A stretch of 64,000 bases of DNA from Saccharospirillum sp. MSK14-1 (GTDB taxonomy: Bacteria; Pseudomonadota; Gammaproteobacteria; Pseudomonadales; Natronospirillaceae). The stretch spans positions 186,001 through 250,000 of the forward strand of contig NZ_MIES01000026.1 in NCBI RefSeq assembly GCF_003054965.1, given 5' to 3'. The notes beneath the pieces were generated by a model. That model did not search any database and was not told the origin of the DNA. It saw only the letters and a program-made list of their open reading frames with translations. Each line of letters starts with the position of its first letter. Position 1 is the first letter of the stretch. Below, piece by piece: positions 43,193 to 51,506 of this stretch. The translations under genes were made by a program, and so were the position numbers.

Positions 43193-44161
43193 TCAGGCCT
43201 CCTCATCGCCTTGGCCAAAACGCTGGGCAACGTTTTGTGTCGCCCGGATCAGCGCGTCTACCATGGCTGCGTCAAAGCCGGAATGCCCGCCTTCGCGCAC
43301 CAGATCTAACTCAGCGTCCGGCCAGCGCTGGGCAAGCTGCCAGGCCTGGTCGGGCGGGCAGACCATGTCGTATCGACCATGAACAAGGTAGCCGGGAATG
43401 CCGGCTAAGCGATCCGCCTGCTGCAATATCTGGTCTGGCTCAATAAAAAATTGCTGACGAATGTAATGACACCCAACGCGTGCCAGGCTGAGCGCAACAT
43501 GGGTGGAACTGAAATAGTCCAACGATTGCTGACTCGGCCTCAGCGATGCATTCACCGCCTCCCAGCGTGCCCAGGCTTTGGCTGCACCAACCCGGGCTAA
43601 ATCGTTGGCGCCATTGAATAACTTGGCATAGTCCTCGACTAAAGCCTGACCGGTTTTACCGGACACCGGCTCGATAAAGCGCTCCCACTCTTCGGGGAAA
43701 TAGCGGCCAGCGCCACCGCCATAAAGCCAATCGACATCCAGTTGTCGAGCCAAAAACACGCCGCGCAATATCAGTGCGAGACAGCGATGTGGGTACGCTT
43801 GGGCATACAGCAACGACAGCGTGGCGCCCCAGCTGCCGCCAAACAACACCCAGCTTTCTATTCCCAAGTGTTGGCGCAGGGCTTCCAAATCGTTCATCAG
43901 GCGAGGGGTGTCGTTGTGACTCAGCTCTGCATGCGGTTCCGAGCGGCCGGCACCACGCTGGTCATAGAGGATGATGTGAAAGTGTTCTGGATCGAAAAAG
44001 CGGCGCAGCTGCTCAGAGAAACCGGCGCCAGGACCGCCATGCACCACCACCACTGGCAAAGCACCCGCGGTGCCAGCCTGCTCAACATACAGACGATGTC
44101 CGTCGCTGACCGTCAGCCACTGACGATCGAACGGACGAATCTCAGGATAGAGCGGCAGCAT
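43193..44161 (-). CDS. pip: proline iminopeptidase
   Basis: A 322-residue alpha/beta hydrolase that removes N-terminal proline from peptides. It has 'VVHGGPGAGF' (oxyanion hole), 'DQRGAGRSEPHA', the nucleophile elbow 'GGSWGATLSLLYAQ', and the late Asp/His in 'RYDMVCP' and 'REGGHSGF', the MEROPS S33 pattern. It is cytosolic. dtd follows directly, the same pairing seen in Pseudomonas. Confidence 0.94.
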   Translation of the reverse strand: MLPLYPEIRPFDRQWLTVSDGHRLYVEQAGTAGALPVVVVHGGPGAGFSEQLRRFFDPEHFHIILYDQRGAGRSEPHAELSHNDTPRLMNDLEALRQHLGIESWVLFGGSWGATLSLLYAQAYPHRCLALILRGVFLARQLDVDWLYGGGAGRYFPEEWERFIEPVSGKTGQALVEDYAKLFNGANDLARVGAAKAWARWEAVNASLRPSQQSLDYFSSTHVALSLARVGCHYIRQQFFIEPDQILQQADRLAGIPGYLVHGRYDMVCPPDQAWQLAQRWPDAELDLVREGGHSGFDAAMVDALIRATQNVAQRFGQGDEEA

Positions 44162-44297
44162 CTGGTTATCCTCAACGGCAGTGCTGCCGCATCATGACAC
44201 AGCCCCGCCGGACTGCCCAGCCTGCCTTGATGGGGCGAAGGGTATTGCCTAGTATCGAGCGATCCCGCTGGCCAAGCGGCGCTGTTGAAGAGTTGTG

Positions 44298-45152
44298 ATG
44301 AGAAAAATTCTGCTGTTGTGCTGTGTACTGGTCAGCCAGGTTTCCGCCGACGTTCGCTTAATCGATGATCTGGGCCGTGAGGTGCACTTGGATGCACCGG
44401 CACACCGAGTCATCAGCCTGATTCCCCATGCGACCGAGTTGCTCTACGACATTAACGCCCATGAGCAACTCATCGCGACGGTTCGCTTTGCCGACTACCC
44501 CGAAGCGGCTCAATCCAAACCGCGTGTCGGCGATTACAACGCCATCAACAGCGAAGCCATCCTGACGCTGCAGCCCGACTTGGTAATTGCTTACCCGACC
44601 GGCCCCAGCCGCCCAGAGATTGATCGACTGATCGATTTGGGCATACCGGTATTTTTCAGCGATCCACAGAGCTTTGAGACCATCGCCCAAGCCATGCGTG
44701 ACCTGGGCCAATTAACAGGACACATTGACGACGCTCAGGCAGCGGCCGACGCTTTTGAAAACGGCATCGCCGCACTGGCAGATCGTTACGCAAACCGAAC
44801 CGAGCTGAGCGTTTTCTACGAAGTCTGGCATCAGCCTATTTATACATTGAATGGCGACTCTTACATCAGCGACGTTATCGACTTGTGTGGCGGCCGGAAT
44901 GTCTTCGCGCACTTACCGGTGCTATCCCCTCAGGTGAGTCTGGAGGCTGTCTTTGCGGCTAACCCAGATGTCATCGTCACCGATAACCCACAACAATGGC
45001 AGCACTGGGATCGGCTGCACGCGGTTCAGTCACAGGCGCTGATCAGCACCGATGCCGATGTGCTGCACCGACCCACACCCAGCTTACTGATCGGTGCCAG
45101 GCAGCTGTGTATTGATCTGGATCAAATCCGCGCTCATCGCAGGACTGATTAA
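44298..45152 (+). CDS. BtuF-like periplasmic metal/cobalamin-binding protein
   Basis: A 284-residue exported protein with a short signal peptide ('LLLCCVLVSQVSA'). The fold is the class III, helical-backbone binding protein type: 'RVISLIPHATELLYDI', 'VGDYNAINSEAILTLQPDLVIAY' and 'FYEVWHQPIYTLNG', closest to BtuF, which delivers vitamin B12 to BtuCD. No permease or ATPase gene is adjacent, so ligand and partner are open. ATG at 44298 is preferred to an overlapping GTG. I see no B12 riboswitch upstream. The following membrane gene starts directly at its stop. Confidence 0.82.
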   Translation: MRKILLLCCVLVSQVSADVRLIDDLGREVHLDAPAHRVISLIPHATELLYDINAHEQLIATVRFADYPEAAQSKPRVGDYNAINSEAILTLQPDLVIAYPTGPSRPEIDRLIDLGIPVFFSDPQSFETIAQAMRDLGQLTGHIDDAQAAADAFENGIAALADRYANRTELSVFYEVWHQPIYTLNGDSYISDVIDLCGGRNVFAHLPVLSPQVSLEAVFAANPDVIVTDNPQQWQHWDRLHAVQSQALISTDADVLHRPTPSLLIGARQLCIDLDQIRAHRRTD

Positions 45153-46358
45153 TTGGAAACAACCGGAAACGATTCTGCGCCACAGCAACGACTGCCTGTC
45201 CTTGATGGTTTAAGAGGCATCGCCATTCTTGGCATCCTCATCATGAACATTCAGGCCTTTGCCCGGATCGAACGCGCCTACGTTATTCCCAATATCTATG
45301 AACCCATGTCGCTGGCCGATCGCTGGTGGCATGCCTTCGGTTATTTCTTTGCTGAACAGATTTTTATCAGTCTGTTGTCCTGTCTGTTTGGCGTCGGTAT
45401 CTGGCTATTGGCTGAGCGCAGTAAAGCCGCCGATTTAAACCCGGTCAAACAGCAACGCAAGCGAAGTCTGGGGTTGCTGTCGATCGGCCTGGTGCACGCT
45501 TACCTGATATGGAGCGGCGATATTCTTGTTGCTTACGCCATCGCCGCCTGGGTATTGGCGCCGGCCATAAAATGGCAGGTGCGAACTCAAATGCAGCTGG
45601 GGTTGGCGTTCTTGGCGGTGATTCCAGTGCTCAGTTTGATGGAAATGAGTTTCGTACCCGTCGAAATCCGACGCCTTGCCTATGACGCTGACCCACAGGC
45701 GTTTCAGACTGAGATAACGGCCTTACTGGGTGGCTGGTGGGATAACCAGGGCTGGCGCTTTGAACGAGCGCTTACGTCGCATTACCTCGGTTTGCCCTTT
45801 GGTACTTTTTGGTTTGTCGCCGGCTGGATGCTGTTGGGTATGGCACTCTATCGCCTTGGACTGACGTCCGGACAATGGGCGTCCCGACGTTATGTTCTAT
45901 GGCTGGCGGTCCTGTTACCCGTTGGGTTACTGATCAAAGCCTTGGGCTATATCTATCAGGCAGGCAGCGATTTTGATCCAACCCGGACCGTCATCGGGCG
46001 CGGTGTTTTCAGTTACCTTGGCGCCGCCTGTCTATGCCTAAGCCTAGTGTGCCTGGCAACCCTGCTCTGGCGGCAATGGCCGCAGCACAGAATTGCGCGC
46101 TTTTTTGAAGCCATCGGTAAAACCGCACTGAGCAATTACCTGTTGCAAAGCTTGATGGCGACCAGCTTATTTTATGGTTTTGGACTGGGCTGGTTTCAGC
46201 AATGCTCGTTCAGTCAGTTAGTTTTGGTAACCATTGGCATCTGGGCTTGCAACGGTGTGCTGACGCTTGTGTGGCTGCGGTATTTTCGACTGGGTCCGGT
46301 GGAGTGGTTATGGCGCTGGCAAAGCCGGGGGTCAGCCCCGGCATTATTAAAACGTTAG
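45153..46358 (+). CDS. DUF418 (YeiB-like) multi-pass membrane protein
   Basis: A 401-residue inner-membrane protein with about ten helices. The N-terminus 'LPVLDGLRGIAILGILIMNIQAF' and C-terminal 'FFEAIGKTALSNYLLQSL' are DUF418 signatures, related to acyltransferase-like membrane proteins. Function is unknown. The start is TTG, directly after the stop of the BtuF-like gene; no earlier ATG or GTG is available, so co-translation is likely. The end overlaps the convergent sco gene by 4 nt. Confidence 0.83.
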   Translation: METTGNDSAPQQRLPVLDGLRGIAILGILIMNIQAFARIERAYVIPNIYEPMSLADRWWHAFGYFFAEQIFISLLSCLFGVGIWLLAERSKAADLNPVKQQRKRSLGLLSIGLVHAYLIWSGDILVAYAIAAWVLAPAIKWQVRTQMQLGLAFLAVIPVLSLMEMSFVPVEIRRLAYDADPQAFQTEITALLGGWWDNQGWRFERALTSHYLGLPFGTFWFVAGWMLLGMALYRLGLTSGQWASRRYVLWLAVLLPVGLLIKALGYIYQAGSDFDPTRTVIGRGVFSYLGAACLCLSLVCLATLLWRQWPQHRIARFFEAIGKTALSNYLLQSLMATSLFYGFGLGWFQQCSFSQLVLVTIGIWACNGVLTLVWLRYFRLGPVEWLWRWQSRGSAPALLKR

Positions 46359-47026
46359 TCGTTTTCGATCAGTAACCGCATGACTTCACGGTATTGCTCG
46401 GGAGCGTGGGGCGGGCGAATCAAGGCAACGTATTCGCCTTCGGGATTTAACACCGCCAGATTATCGCTGTGCGCGACGGTATAAACATCGCCATCGCCTT
46501 CAGGATAAAACACCGTATTGAGCTGACGCGCTAAGGGTTGGATGGCGTTATTTTCATCGCCCGTGAGACCCAAAAAGTCAGGATGAAAAAACGGTACGTA
46601 TTGAGCCAGTCGAGCAGCGGAATCCCGAGCGGGGTCCACCGTAATCATCCACACATCCAGTTGCTCATTGAGACCTGCTTCGGTCAGATCGCGATAGGCA
46701 TTTGCCAAATCGGCCATATTCGTCGGGCAGATATCCGGACAGAAGGTGTAGCCAAAATTAATCAGCCGCCAACGGCCATCGTTCAATTCACCGGTCTGGA
46801 TGGTTACGCCGTTATGATCGATTAATTCAACCGATGGCACCGGACGGGGCTCTTCAAAATACAGCGTATTGTGCGCTTCCAGGGCAGTGACCAGGTCGGG
46901 ACTGGCCACAAGCGTTCGTACGATGACGCCAATAAAGACTAATACTACGACCGCAAACAAAATCAGCGCGGTTCTTAATGCATTGTGGCGCTGAGGGTCA
47001 GCGCCATCTTGTGGACTCGATGTCAT
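46355..47026 (-). CDS. SCO1/SenC family copper chaperone for cytochrome oxidase
   Basis: A 223-residue protein anchored by one N-terminal helix (about 19-40) with a periplasmic thioredoxin-like domain. Copper ligands C96 and C100 are in 'TFCPDICP', with H186 in 'VAHSDN'. Sco proteins load or reduce the CuA site of subunit II. It is the last gene of the leftward ctaA-ctaB-sco run; its start overlaps the ctaB stop by 4 nt. Confidence 0.94.
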   Translation of the reverse strand: MTSSPQDGADPQRHNALRTALILFAVVVLVFIGVIVRTLVASPDLVTALEAHNTLYFEEPRPVPSVELIDHNGVTIQTGELNDGRWRLINFGYTFCPDICPTNMADLANAYRDLTEAGLNEQLDVWMITVDPARDSAARLAQYVPFFHPDFLGLTGDENNAIQPLARQLNTVFYPEGDGDVYTVAHSDNLAVLNPEGEYVALIRPPHAPEQYREVMRLLIEND

Positions 47027-47919
47027 AACCAGGCTCTTACACTGTAATCAACCAATAGAGCGACAAAGAGTAACAGCAGATAGGTAATTGAAAAACGAAA
47101 CGATCCCCAGGCCGCATCCGGACGACGGTCGGTCAGTAACCACCAGTTCCACTGCAGATAACGCGCCCCTAATACAAAGGCACACACCGCGTAAATGGGG
47201 CCTGCTTTCAAGGTGGCGAACGGCAGCAGCGAAATCGCCAGCAACAACCACGAATAAAGCCAGACGTTGATCTTGGTGTAAGCAACTCCATGAGTGACCG
47301 GCATCATGGGCACATCGGCGTTTTCATAATCTTTGATGCGATGGATGGCCAGCGCCCAAAAATGCGGTGGTGTCCAGGCAAAGATAATCAACACCAGCAA
47401 CAATGGCATCGCACCAACCTGGCCCGAAACGCTCGTCCAACCCAGCAGAGGCGGCATGGCACCGGCCAATCCACCGATAACAATGTTCTGTGGCGTCGCC
47501 CGCTTTAAGAAAACGGTATAGATGACGGCATAACCAACCATCGACGCCAACGTCAGCCAGGCAGTCAGCGCATTAACCCACACATACAGCATGACAAAAC
47601 CGCTAATCGTCAGTGCGGTGGCAAACGCCAGGCCCTGGTTCAAGGTTACCCGGCCTGTCGCCATCGGACGGCGATGCGTGCGGGCCATGCGCTGATCGAG
47701 CTCGCGATCCAGCATATGATTGAAGGCTGCGCCCGCTGCCGCAAGCGCGGCAATCCCCAATGTTCCAACCAGCATGCCAACGGCCGCCGCGTCACCTTTC
47801 GGCGCCAATGCCATACCAACCCAGGCAGTAATCAACATCAAGAGGACGACCTTCGGTTTGGTCATCTCCAAAAAATCACGCCAGCTGGGCAGTGCTTGCG
47901 CCGCGCTCACTTTAGACAT
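47023..47919 (-). CDS. ctaB: protoheme IX farnesyltransferase (heme O synthase)
   Basis: CtaB/CyoE converts heme B to heme O by adding a farnesyl chain. The 298-residue UbiA-family membrane protein has the prenyl-diphosphate motif 'NHMLDRELDQRMARTHRRP' and 'ALAIHRIKDYENADVPMMPV'. GGAGG lies 6 nt before the ATG at 47919, which overlaps the ctaA stop by 8 nt. It works with CtaA to make heme A for the oxidase encoded upstream. Confidence 0.95.
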   Translation of the reverse strand: MSKVSAAQALPSWRDFLEMTKPKVVLLMLITAWVGMALAPKGDAAAVGMLVGTLGIAALAAAGAAFNHMLDRELDQRMARTHRRPMATGRVTLNQGLAFATALTISGFVMLYVWVNALTAWLTLASMVGYAVIYTVFLKRATPQNIVIGGLAGAMPPLLGWTSVSGQVGAMPLLLVLIIFAWTPPHFWALAIHRIKDYENADVPMMPVTHGVAYTKINVWLYSWLLLAISLLPFATLKAGPIYAVCAFVLGARYLQWNWWLLTDRRPDAAWGSFRFSITYLLLLFVALLVDYSVRAWL

Positions 47920-48928
47920 GGTTCGCCTCCCGATATAACTCATAGTTCACTGTCACCAGCGTGGCCAATAGTATGGCGCCAAAGAGGTTGTGCAGTACGG
48001 CAACAGACAGTGGCAAGCCAAAAACCACATTGCTGATACCCAGGCTGATTTGTGCTGCTAAGACCAAGGCGAGGCCACTGGCCAGCGCCGCAAACCGCGC
48101 TTTAAACAACCGCAACACCAACCAGGCCACGACCAGCAATGTCACCACCGCGCCAATTCTGTGCGCCAGATGAATGGCCGTTCGCGATGGAATATCCAGG
48201 TGCCCACCCAAATAGTTCGGCCCAATGGGATGCGCCAGATCAAACCCCGCCGCAAAATCGGTCTGGGGTAAAACCTGCGATTGGCACAACGGAAAATCCG
48301 GACAGGCCAGGGCGGCATAATTCGAGGTCACCCAGCCGCCAAGAAATATTTGCACGATCACCACCAGCAGAGCCAAGACAGCCAGGCCACGTGGCAACGC
48401 TCGTTGTTGCAAAGAAAATAATTGAATCGGGCGCGAGCCACCCAGTCGCAACGTCAGTAACCAAAGCAATGAAAAGGTGAGAAAGCCACCCAGTAAGTGA
48501 GCAGTCACTACCTGCGGCCAAAGCCTGAGCGTTACCGTCCAAGCACCAAAAGCGCCCTGCAATATCACCAGCGCTAACAACAATAAAGGCAACTTAACCG
48601 GCTGACCGGGGTATTTTCGATTGCGGATCGAAACCGCGGTCAGTGCAATGATCAGCAGACCTAAGGTTGAGGCCAGGTAACGATGAACCATCTCCGGCCA
48701 GGTTTTCTCCAGATCAACCGGTAATTCAGGGTAGGCAGCATTCGCCGCCTCTATTTCAGCGTCACTTTGGGGTGCCCAGACATGGCCATAGCAGGTCGGC
48801 CAATCCGGGCAGCCAAGCCCGGCGTCCACCAACCGAGTGAAGGCACCCAGAACCACAACCGCCATCGCAAAGCATGTAGCGAAAGCGGCCAGTCGAAAAC
48901 CGGGCTTGGCATTTTTCAGTGACAGCAT
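47912..48928 (-). CDS. ctaA: heme A synthase (COX15/CtaA)
   Basis: A 338-residue membrane protein with about eight helices, oxidising heme O to heme A. Conserved features include 'RLVDAGLGCPDWPTCYG', 'EMVHRYLASTLG', 'GAWTVTLRLWPQVVTAHLLGG' and 'HLAHRIGAVVTL', supplying the heme-ligand histidines. AGGAG lies 6 nt upstream of the ATG. It sits between a small CxxxC protein and ctaB. Confidence 0.95.
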   Translation of the reverse strand: MLSLKNAKPGFRLAAFATCFAMAVVVLGAFTRLVDAGLGCPDWPTCYGHVWAPQSDAEIEAANAAYPELPVDLEKTWPEMVHRYLASTLGLLIIALTAVSIRNRKYPGQPVKLPLLLLALVILQGAFGAWTVTLRLWPQVVTAHLLGGFLTFSLLWLLTLRLGGSRPIQLFSLQQRALPRGLAVLALLVVIVQIFLGGWVTSNYAALACPDFPLCQSQVLPQTDFAAGFDLAHPIGPNYLGGHLDIPSRTAIHLAHRIGAVVTLLVVAWLVLRLFKARFAALASGLALVLAAQISLGISNVVFGLPLSVAVLHNLFGAILLATLVTVNYELYREANHV

Positions 48929-48937
48929 GCGCGACTC

Positions 48938-49516
48938 CTACCCAATCGTTGACAGGTCCAACAAGGTTTCCATATCGGCCAGTTGATCTTTGTAGTCGTT
49001 TCCGGGGGTGAAATAGAGTGGCACATTACCCAGAGGGTCAACGATAAACACAAAATCACGAGCACCAAAATCGGCCGGTACCCGTTCCAGCAATGCGGAA
49101 CTGTAGTTCTGTGCCGGATGCTGTTGGACGTCCAGCCCTGGATATTCACTTTCCAGCCCACTGAGCCCTGTGGTTGACGTTAATAACAAGCGCTTCATGC
49201 GCGGTTCGTCTTTACCCAGAGACACATGAATTTGCCGCTGAGTATGAACACGCTCAAGGCAACTTTGTCGGCAATCAAACGACGTCTGGACCATCAGCCA
49301 TTGGCGCTCGGGATTCACCGTTTCCAAGTCCAGGCCCAGATCGGAAAGCTGCAATACCGGATCGAGTAACACGCCGCGGTTAACGCGGGAATCTGGCACC
49401 AACCAGCCGGAATAATACAGCCCGGTGGCAGAGGCCATGACGATCAATGGCGTCAGCAGGATAATCAGCAACTGCAGGCGACTGTAATGGGTACTCGATC
49501 CGGTCGCTTTGCTCAT
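48938..49516 (-). CDS. membrane-anchored CxxxC protein of the cytochrome oxidase locus
   Basis: A 192-residue protein with one N-terminal transmembrane helix (about 14-36) and a periplasmic domain. 'TSFDCRQSCLERV' has C82 and C86 in the same CxxxC spacing as Sco proteins, and 'FVFIVDPLGNVPLYFTPG' resembles the end of a thioredoxin-like fold. Related unnamed proteins sit at this position in Pseudomonas oxidase clusters. A role in copper or thiol handling for the oxidase is inference. The start overlaps the SURF1 stop by 4 nt. Confidence 0.72.
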   Translation of the reverse strand: MSKATGSSTHYSRLQLLIILLTPLIVMASATGLYYSGWLVPDSRVNRGVLLDPVLQLSDLGLDLETVNPERQWLMVQTSFDCRQSCLERVHTQRQIHVSLGKDEPRMKRLLLTSTTGLSGLESEYPGLDVQQHPAQNYSSALLERVPADFGARDFVFIVDPLGNVPLYFTPGNDYKDQLADMETLLDLSTIG

Positions 49517-50232
49517 TCTAAGTCTTCCTCATGCCTGGAATGTTTCACGGTTTTGGCGAGACGTCTTCCCGCATACAAATACATCAACAGCAGAGCCACT
49601 GCCATGGCAAACCACTGCACGGCATAGCCGCGATGGCGTTCCACCGTCATCACGATGGGCGTCCAGATAACCGGGCCAACACCCGCCTGACCCGGCGACA
49701 ATTGCAGCAACCCAAGTGGCTCAGCCTTATGCAGTTGCTCGGCCATAACCACCGGATCTATGGCCTGAACCACTTGCGGCCATTGATGTTCTAACTCTGT
49801 TTCAGCCAACACCACCGCCTGGCTGAGTGGTCGTGACTGGGCCAACCACGGGCGTCGGATTTCGGGGAGTTCGAGGTGCGGTAATTGTTCCCGACGTGCG
49901 CTGGCGGCAACCCATCCTGCCGAAGCCAAATACCAACCATCGTCGGTCAACAATGGCGCCCAGACTTCATATCCGGCCTGGCCCTGATGGGTTCGATTAT
50001 CGAGCAACCACAAATGATCGCCGTCCAACTGACCGGTGAGCTGATAATGCTGATAGAGCCTCGGCACCGCACCGCTGGGTAACAACTCCACCTGCTGTCC
50101 AGAATCAATGCTGGCTTGCAACTGGGCTTTTTGTTCGGCTCTGTTAAGCTGCCAAATGCCCAGGCTGATAAAGACCGTTAAGAAAACAGCAACAAATAAG
50201 GTCAACAGCCACCCGGGGCGAAAGCTCATCAT
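49513..50232 (-). CDS. SURF1 family cytochrome oxidase assembly protein
   Basis: A 239-residue protein with two terminal transmembrane helices ('WLLTLFVAVFLTVFISLGIWQLNRA' spans residues about 6-30, and 'GYAVQWFAMAVALLLMYLY' near 205-223). 'LLDNRTHQGQAGYEVWAPL' is the SURF1 signature. SURF1 helps insert heme A into subunit I. The ATG at 50232 has GGACGGG just upstream; a TTG nine bases earlier is an alternative. It faces the twin-helix gene divergently with a 30-nt gap. Confidence 0.92.
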   Translation of the reverse strand: MMSFRPGWLLTLFVAVFLTVFISLGIWQLNRAEQKAQLQASIDSGQQVELLPSGAVPRLYQHYQLTGQLDGDHLWLLDNRTHQGQAGYEVWAPLLTDDGWYLASAGWVAASARREQLPHLELPEIRRPWLAQSRPLSQAVVLAETELEHQWPQVVQAIDPVVMAEQLHKAEPLGLLQLSPGQAGVGPVIWTPIVMTVERHRGYAVQWFAMAVALLLMYLYAGRRLAKTVKHSRHEEDLE

Positions 50233-50262
50233 CCCGTCCAACCAATCAAGAGAGCCTGTCCA

Positions 50263-50487
50263 ATGGCGTTACTATTAAAAGTCATTCTCATACTGCTGAT
50301 CATCGCCATGTTGGTCTCCCTCAGTGGTGCTCTGACCTCCTTATTCAAAGACGACGCTGAATCAACGCGGCTGGTTAAATTGCTGACCATCCGAGTCAGC
50401 CTGGCAGCCCTGATAGTGGTCGTCCTGGTCATTGGGTTTGTGACGGGAGAATTGTCACAACAAGCGCCTTGGGTTGGCCAATACTGA
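50263..50487 (+). CDS. twin transmembrane protein (DUF2909)
   Basis: A 74-residue inner-membrane protein with two helices (about 3-24 and 42-63) joined by an acidic/basic loop 'LFKDDAESTRLVKLLTIR', matching the DUF2909 pattern. This family is commonly found inside cytochrome oxidase clusters in gammaproteobacteria; its role is unknown. It is the only rightward gene between ctaC and sco, and ends at a terminator shared with ctaE. Confidence 0.85.
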   Translation: MALLLKVILILLIIAMLVSLSGALTSLFKDDAESTRLVKLLTIRVSLAALIVVVLVIGFVTGELSQQAPWVGQY

Positions 50488-50493
50488 GGTTTA

Positions 50494-50517
50494 AAAAGGC
50501 GGCCTTAGCCGCCTTTT
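50494..50517. terminator. bidirectional terminator between DUF2909 and ctaE
   Basis: AAAAGGCGGC (50494-50503) and GCCGCCTTTT (50508-50517) form a 10-bp stem with a CTTA loop. It lies 7 nt past one stop and 11 nt past the other. Confidence 0.85.
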
Positions 50518-50527
50518 GATTCCGTCA

Positions 50528-51424
50528 TTAAATCCAGTACACCAAAACGAACAGGCATAACCAAACCACATCGACGAAGTGCCAGTACCAGGCCGACGCT
50601 TCAAAACCAAAATGATCATCGGGTTTAAAGTGACCGCGTAACGCTCGCACAAACTGAACGATCAACATCAGCGTCCCGATGGTGACGTGAGCCCCATGAA
50701 AACCCGTCAGCATAAAGAACGTCGAACCATAGATACCGCTTTCCAGCGTCAGTCCCAGATGGGTATAGGCTTCGATGTATTCTTCAGCCTGCAGGATCAA
50801 AAACGCGATACCCAGCAAGATGGTGATACCCAGCCAAACCTTCAGCTGAGTGCGATGCTCAGCTCTTAACGCATGATGGGCAATGGTCAGCGTGATACTG
50901 GAAATCACCAGAATGATGGTATTGATCAGCGGCAGGCCAAAGGCATGAATCACTTCTTCCGGTGCCTGGAATAAAGCGTTATCCGGGTTGTTCAACAGCG
51001 GCCAGCTGAATTCAAAGCCAGGGTAGAGGTAATTAGAAACGCCTTTGGCGCCTTCGCCACCAAGCCAGGGTCCGACCAGGTTACGGACATAGAACAAGGC
51101 GCCGAAGAAGGCGGCAAAAAACATCACTTCTGAAAAAATAAACCAGCCCATGCCCCAGACATATGACTGCTTTAATTGGGGGCTGTTCAGGCCGGCGTGA
51201 TTTTCTCGAATGACTTCACTGAACCAGCTGTAAAGCACAAAGGCCAAGACGGCGAAACCGGCGATAAAAAACCATTGGGCGTTGGAGTCTGTCGCACCAT
51301 TGGACATATCTCGCATCATGCTGCCCAAACCGAATACGGTGAGGAACATGGCGAACGCCATCCAAATCGGCAAGCGGCTTTGCGCTGGCACGTAGTAGTG
51401 TTCGTGATTGGCACTGCTGGACAT
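50528..51424 (-). CDS. ctaE: cytochrome c oxidase subunit III
   Basis: A 298-residue membrane protein with seven helices. Subunit III signatures are 'FIFSEVMFFAAFFGALFYVR', 'TIILVISSITLTIAHHAL', 'FFMLTGFHGAHVTIGTLML' and the C-terminal 'YWHFVDVVWLCLFVLVYW'. It stabilises subunit I and proton uptake. GGAG lies 6 nt before the ATG at 51424. Only 82 nt separate it from ctaD, so the usual intervening ctaG is missing. Confidence 0.96.
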   Translation of the reverse strand: MSSSANHEHYYVPAQSRLPIWMAFAMFLTVFGLGSMMRDMSNGATDSNAQWFFIAGFAVLAFVLYSWFSEVIRENHAGLNSPQLKQSYVWGMGWFIFSEVMFFAAFFGALFYVRNLVGPWLGGEGAKGVSNYLYPGFEFSWPLLNNPDNALFQAPEEVIHAFGLPLINTIILVISSITLTIAHHALRAEHRTQLKVWLGITILLGIAFLILQAEEYIEAYTHLGLTLESGIYGSTFFMLTGFHGAHVTIGTLMLIVQFVRALRGHFKPDDHFGFEASAWYWHFVDVVWLCLFVLVYWI

Positions 51425-51450
51425 AGCAATCTCCACTTATTCTTATTCGC

Positions 51451-51469
51451 CCGGCCGACCATCGGCCGG
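51451..51469 (-). other. intercistronic hairpin between ctaD and ctaE
   Basis: CCGGCCGA (51451-51458) pairs perfectly with TCGGCCGG (51462-51469) around a 3-nt loop. No T-run follows on the minus strand, so it is more likely an mRNA-stability or processing element than a terminator. Confidence 0.5.
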
Positions 51470-51506
51470 GGTTCAAAGTCTGACCGCCGCAGCGGTCAGC
51501 GCGCTA

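Noticed and set aside
44162-44297. Possible cobalamin riboswitch upstream of the BtuF-like gene
   Set aside because: I looked for the B12 box and the needed length; neither is present in this 136-bp gap.
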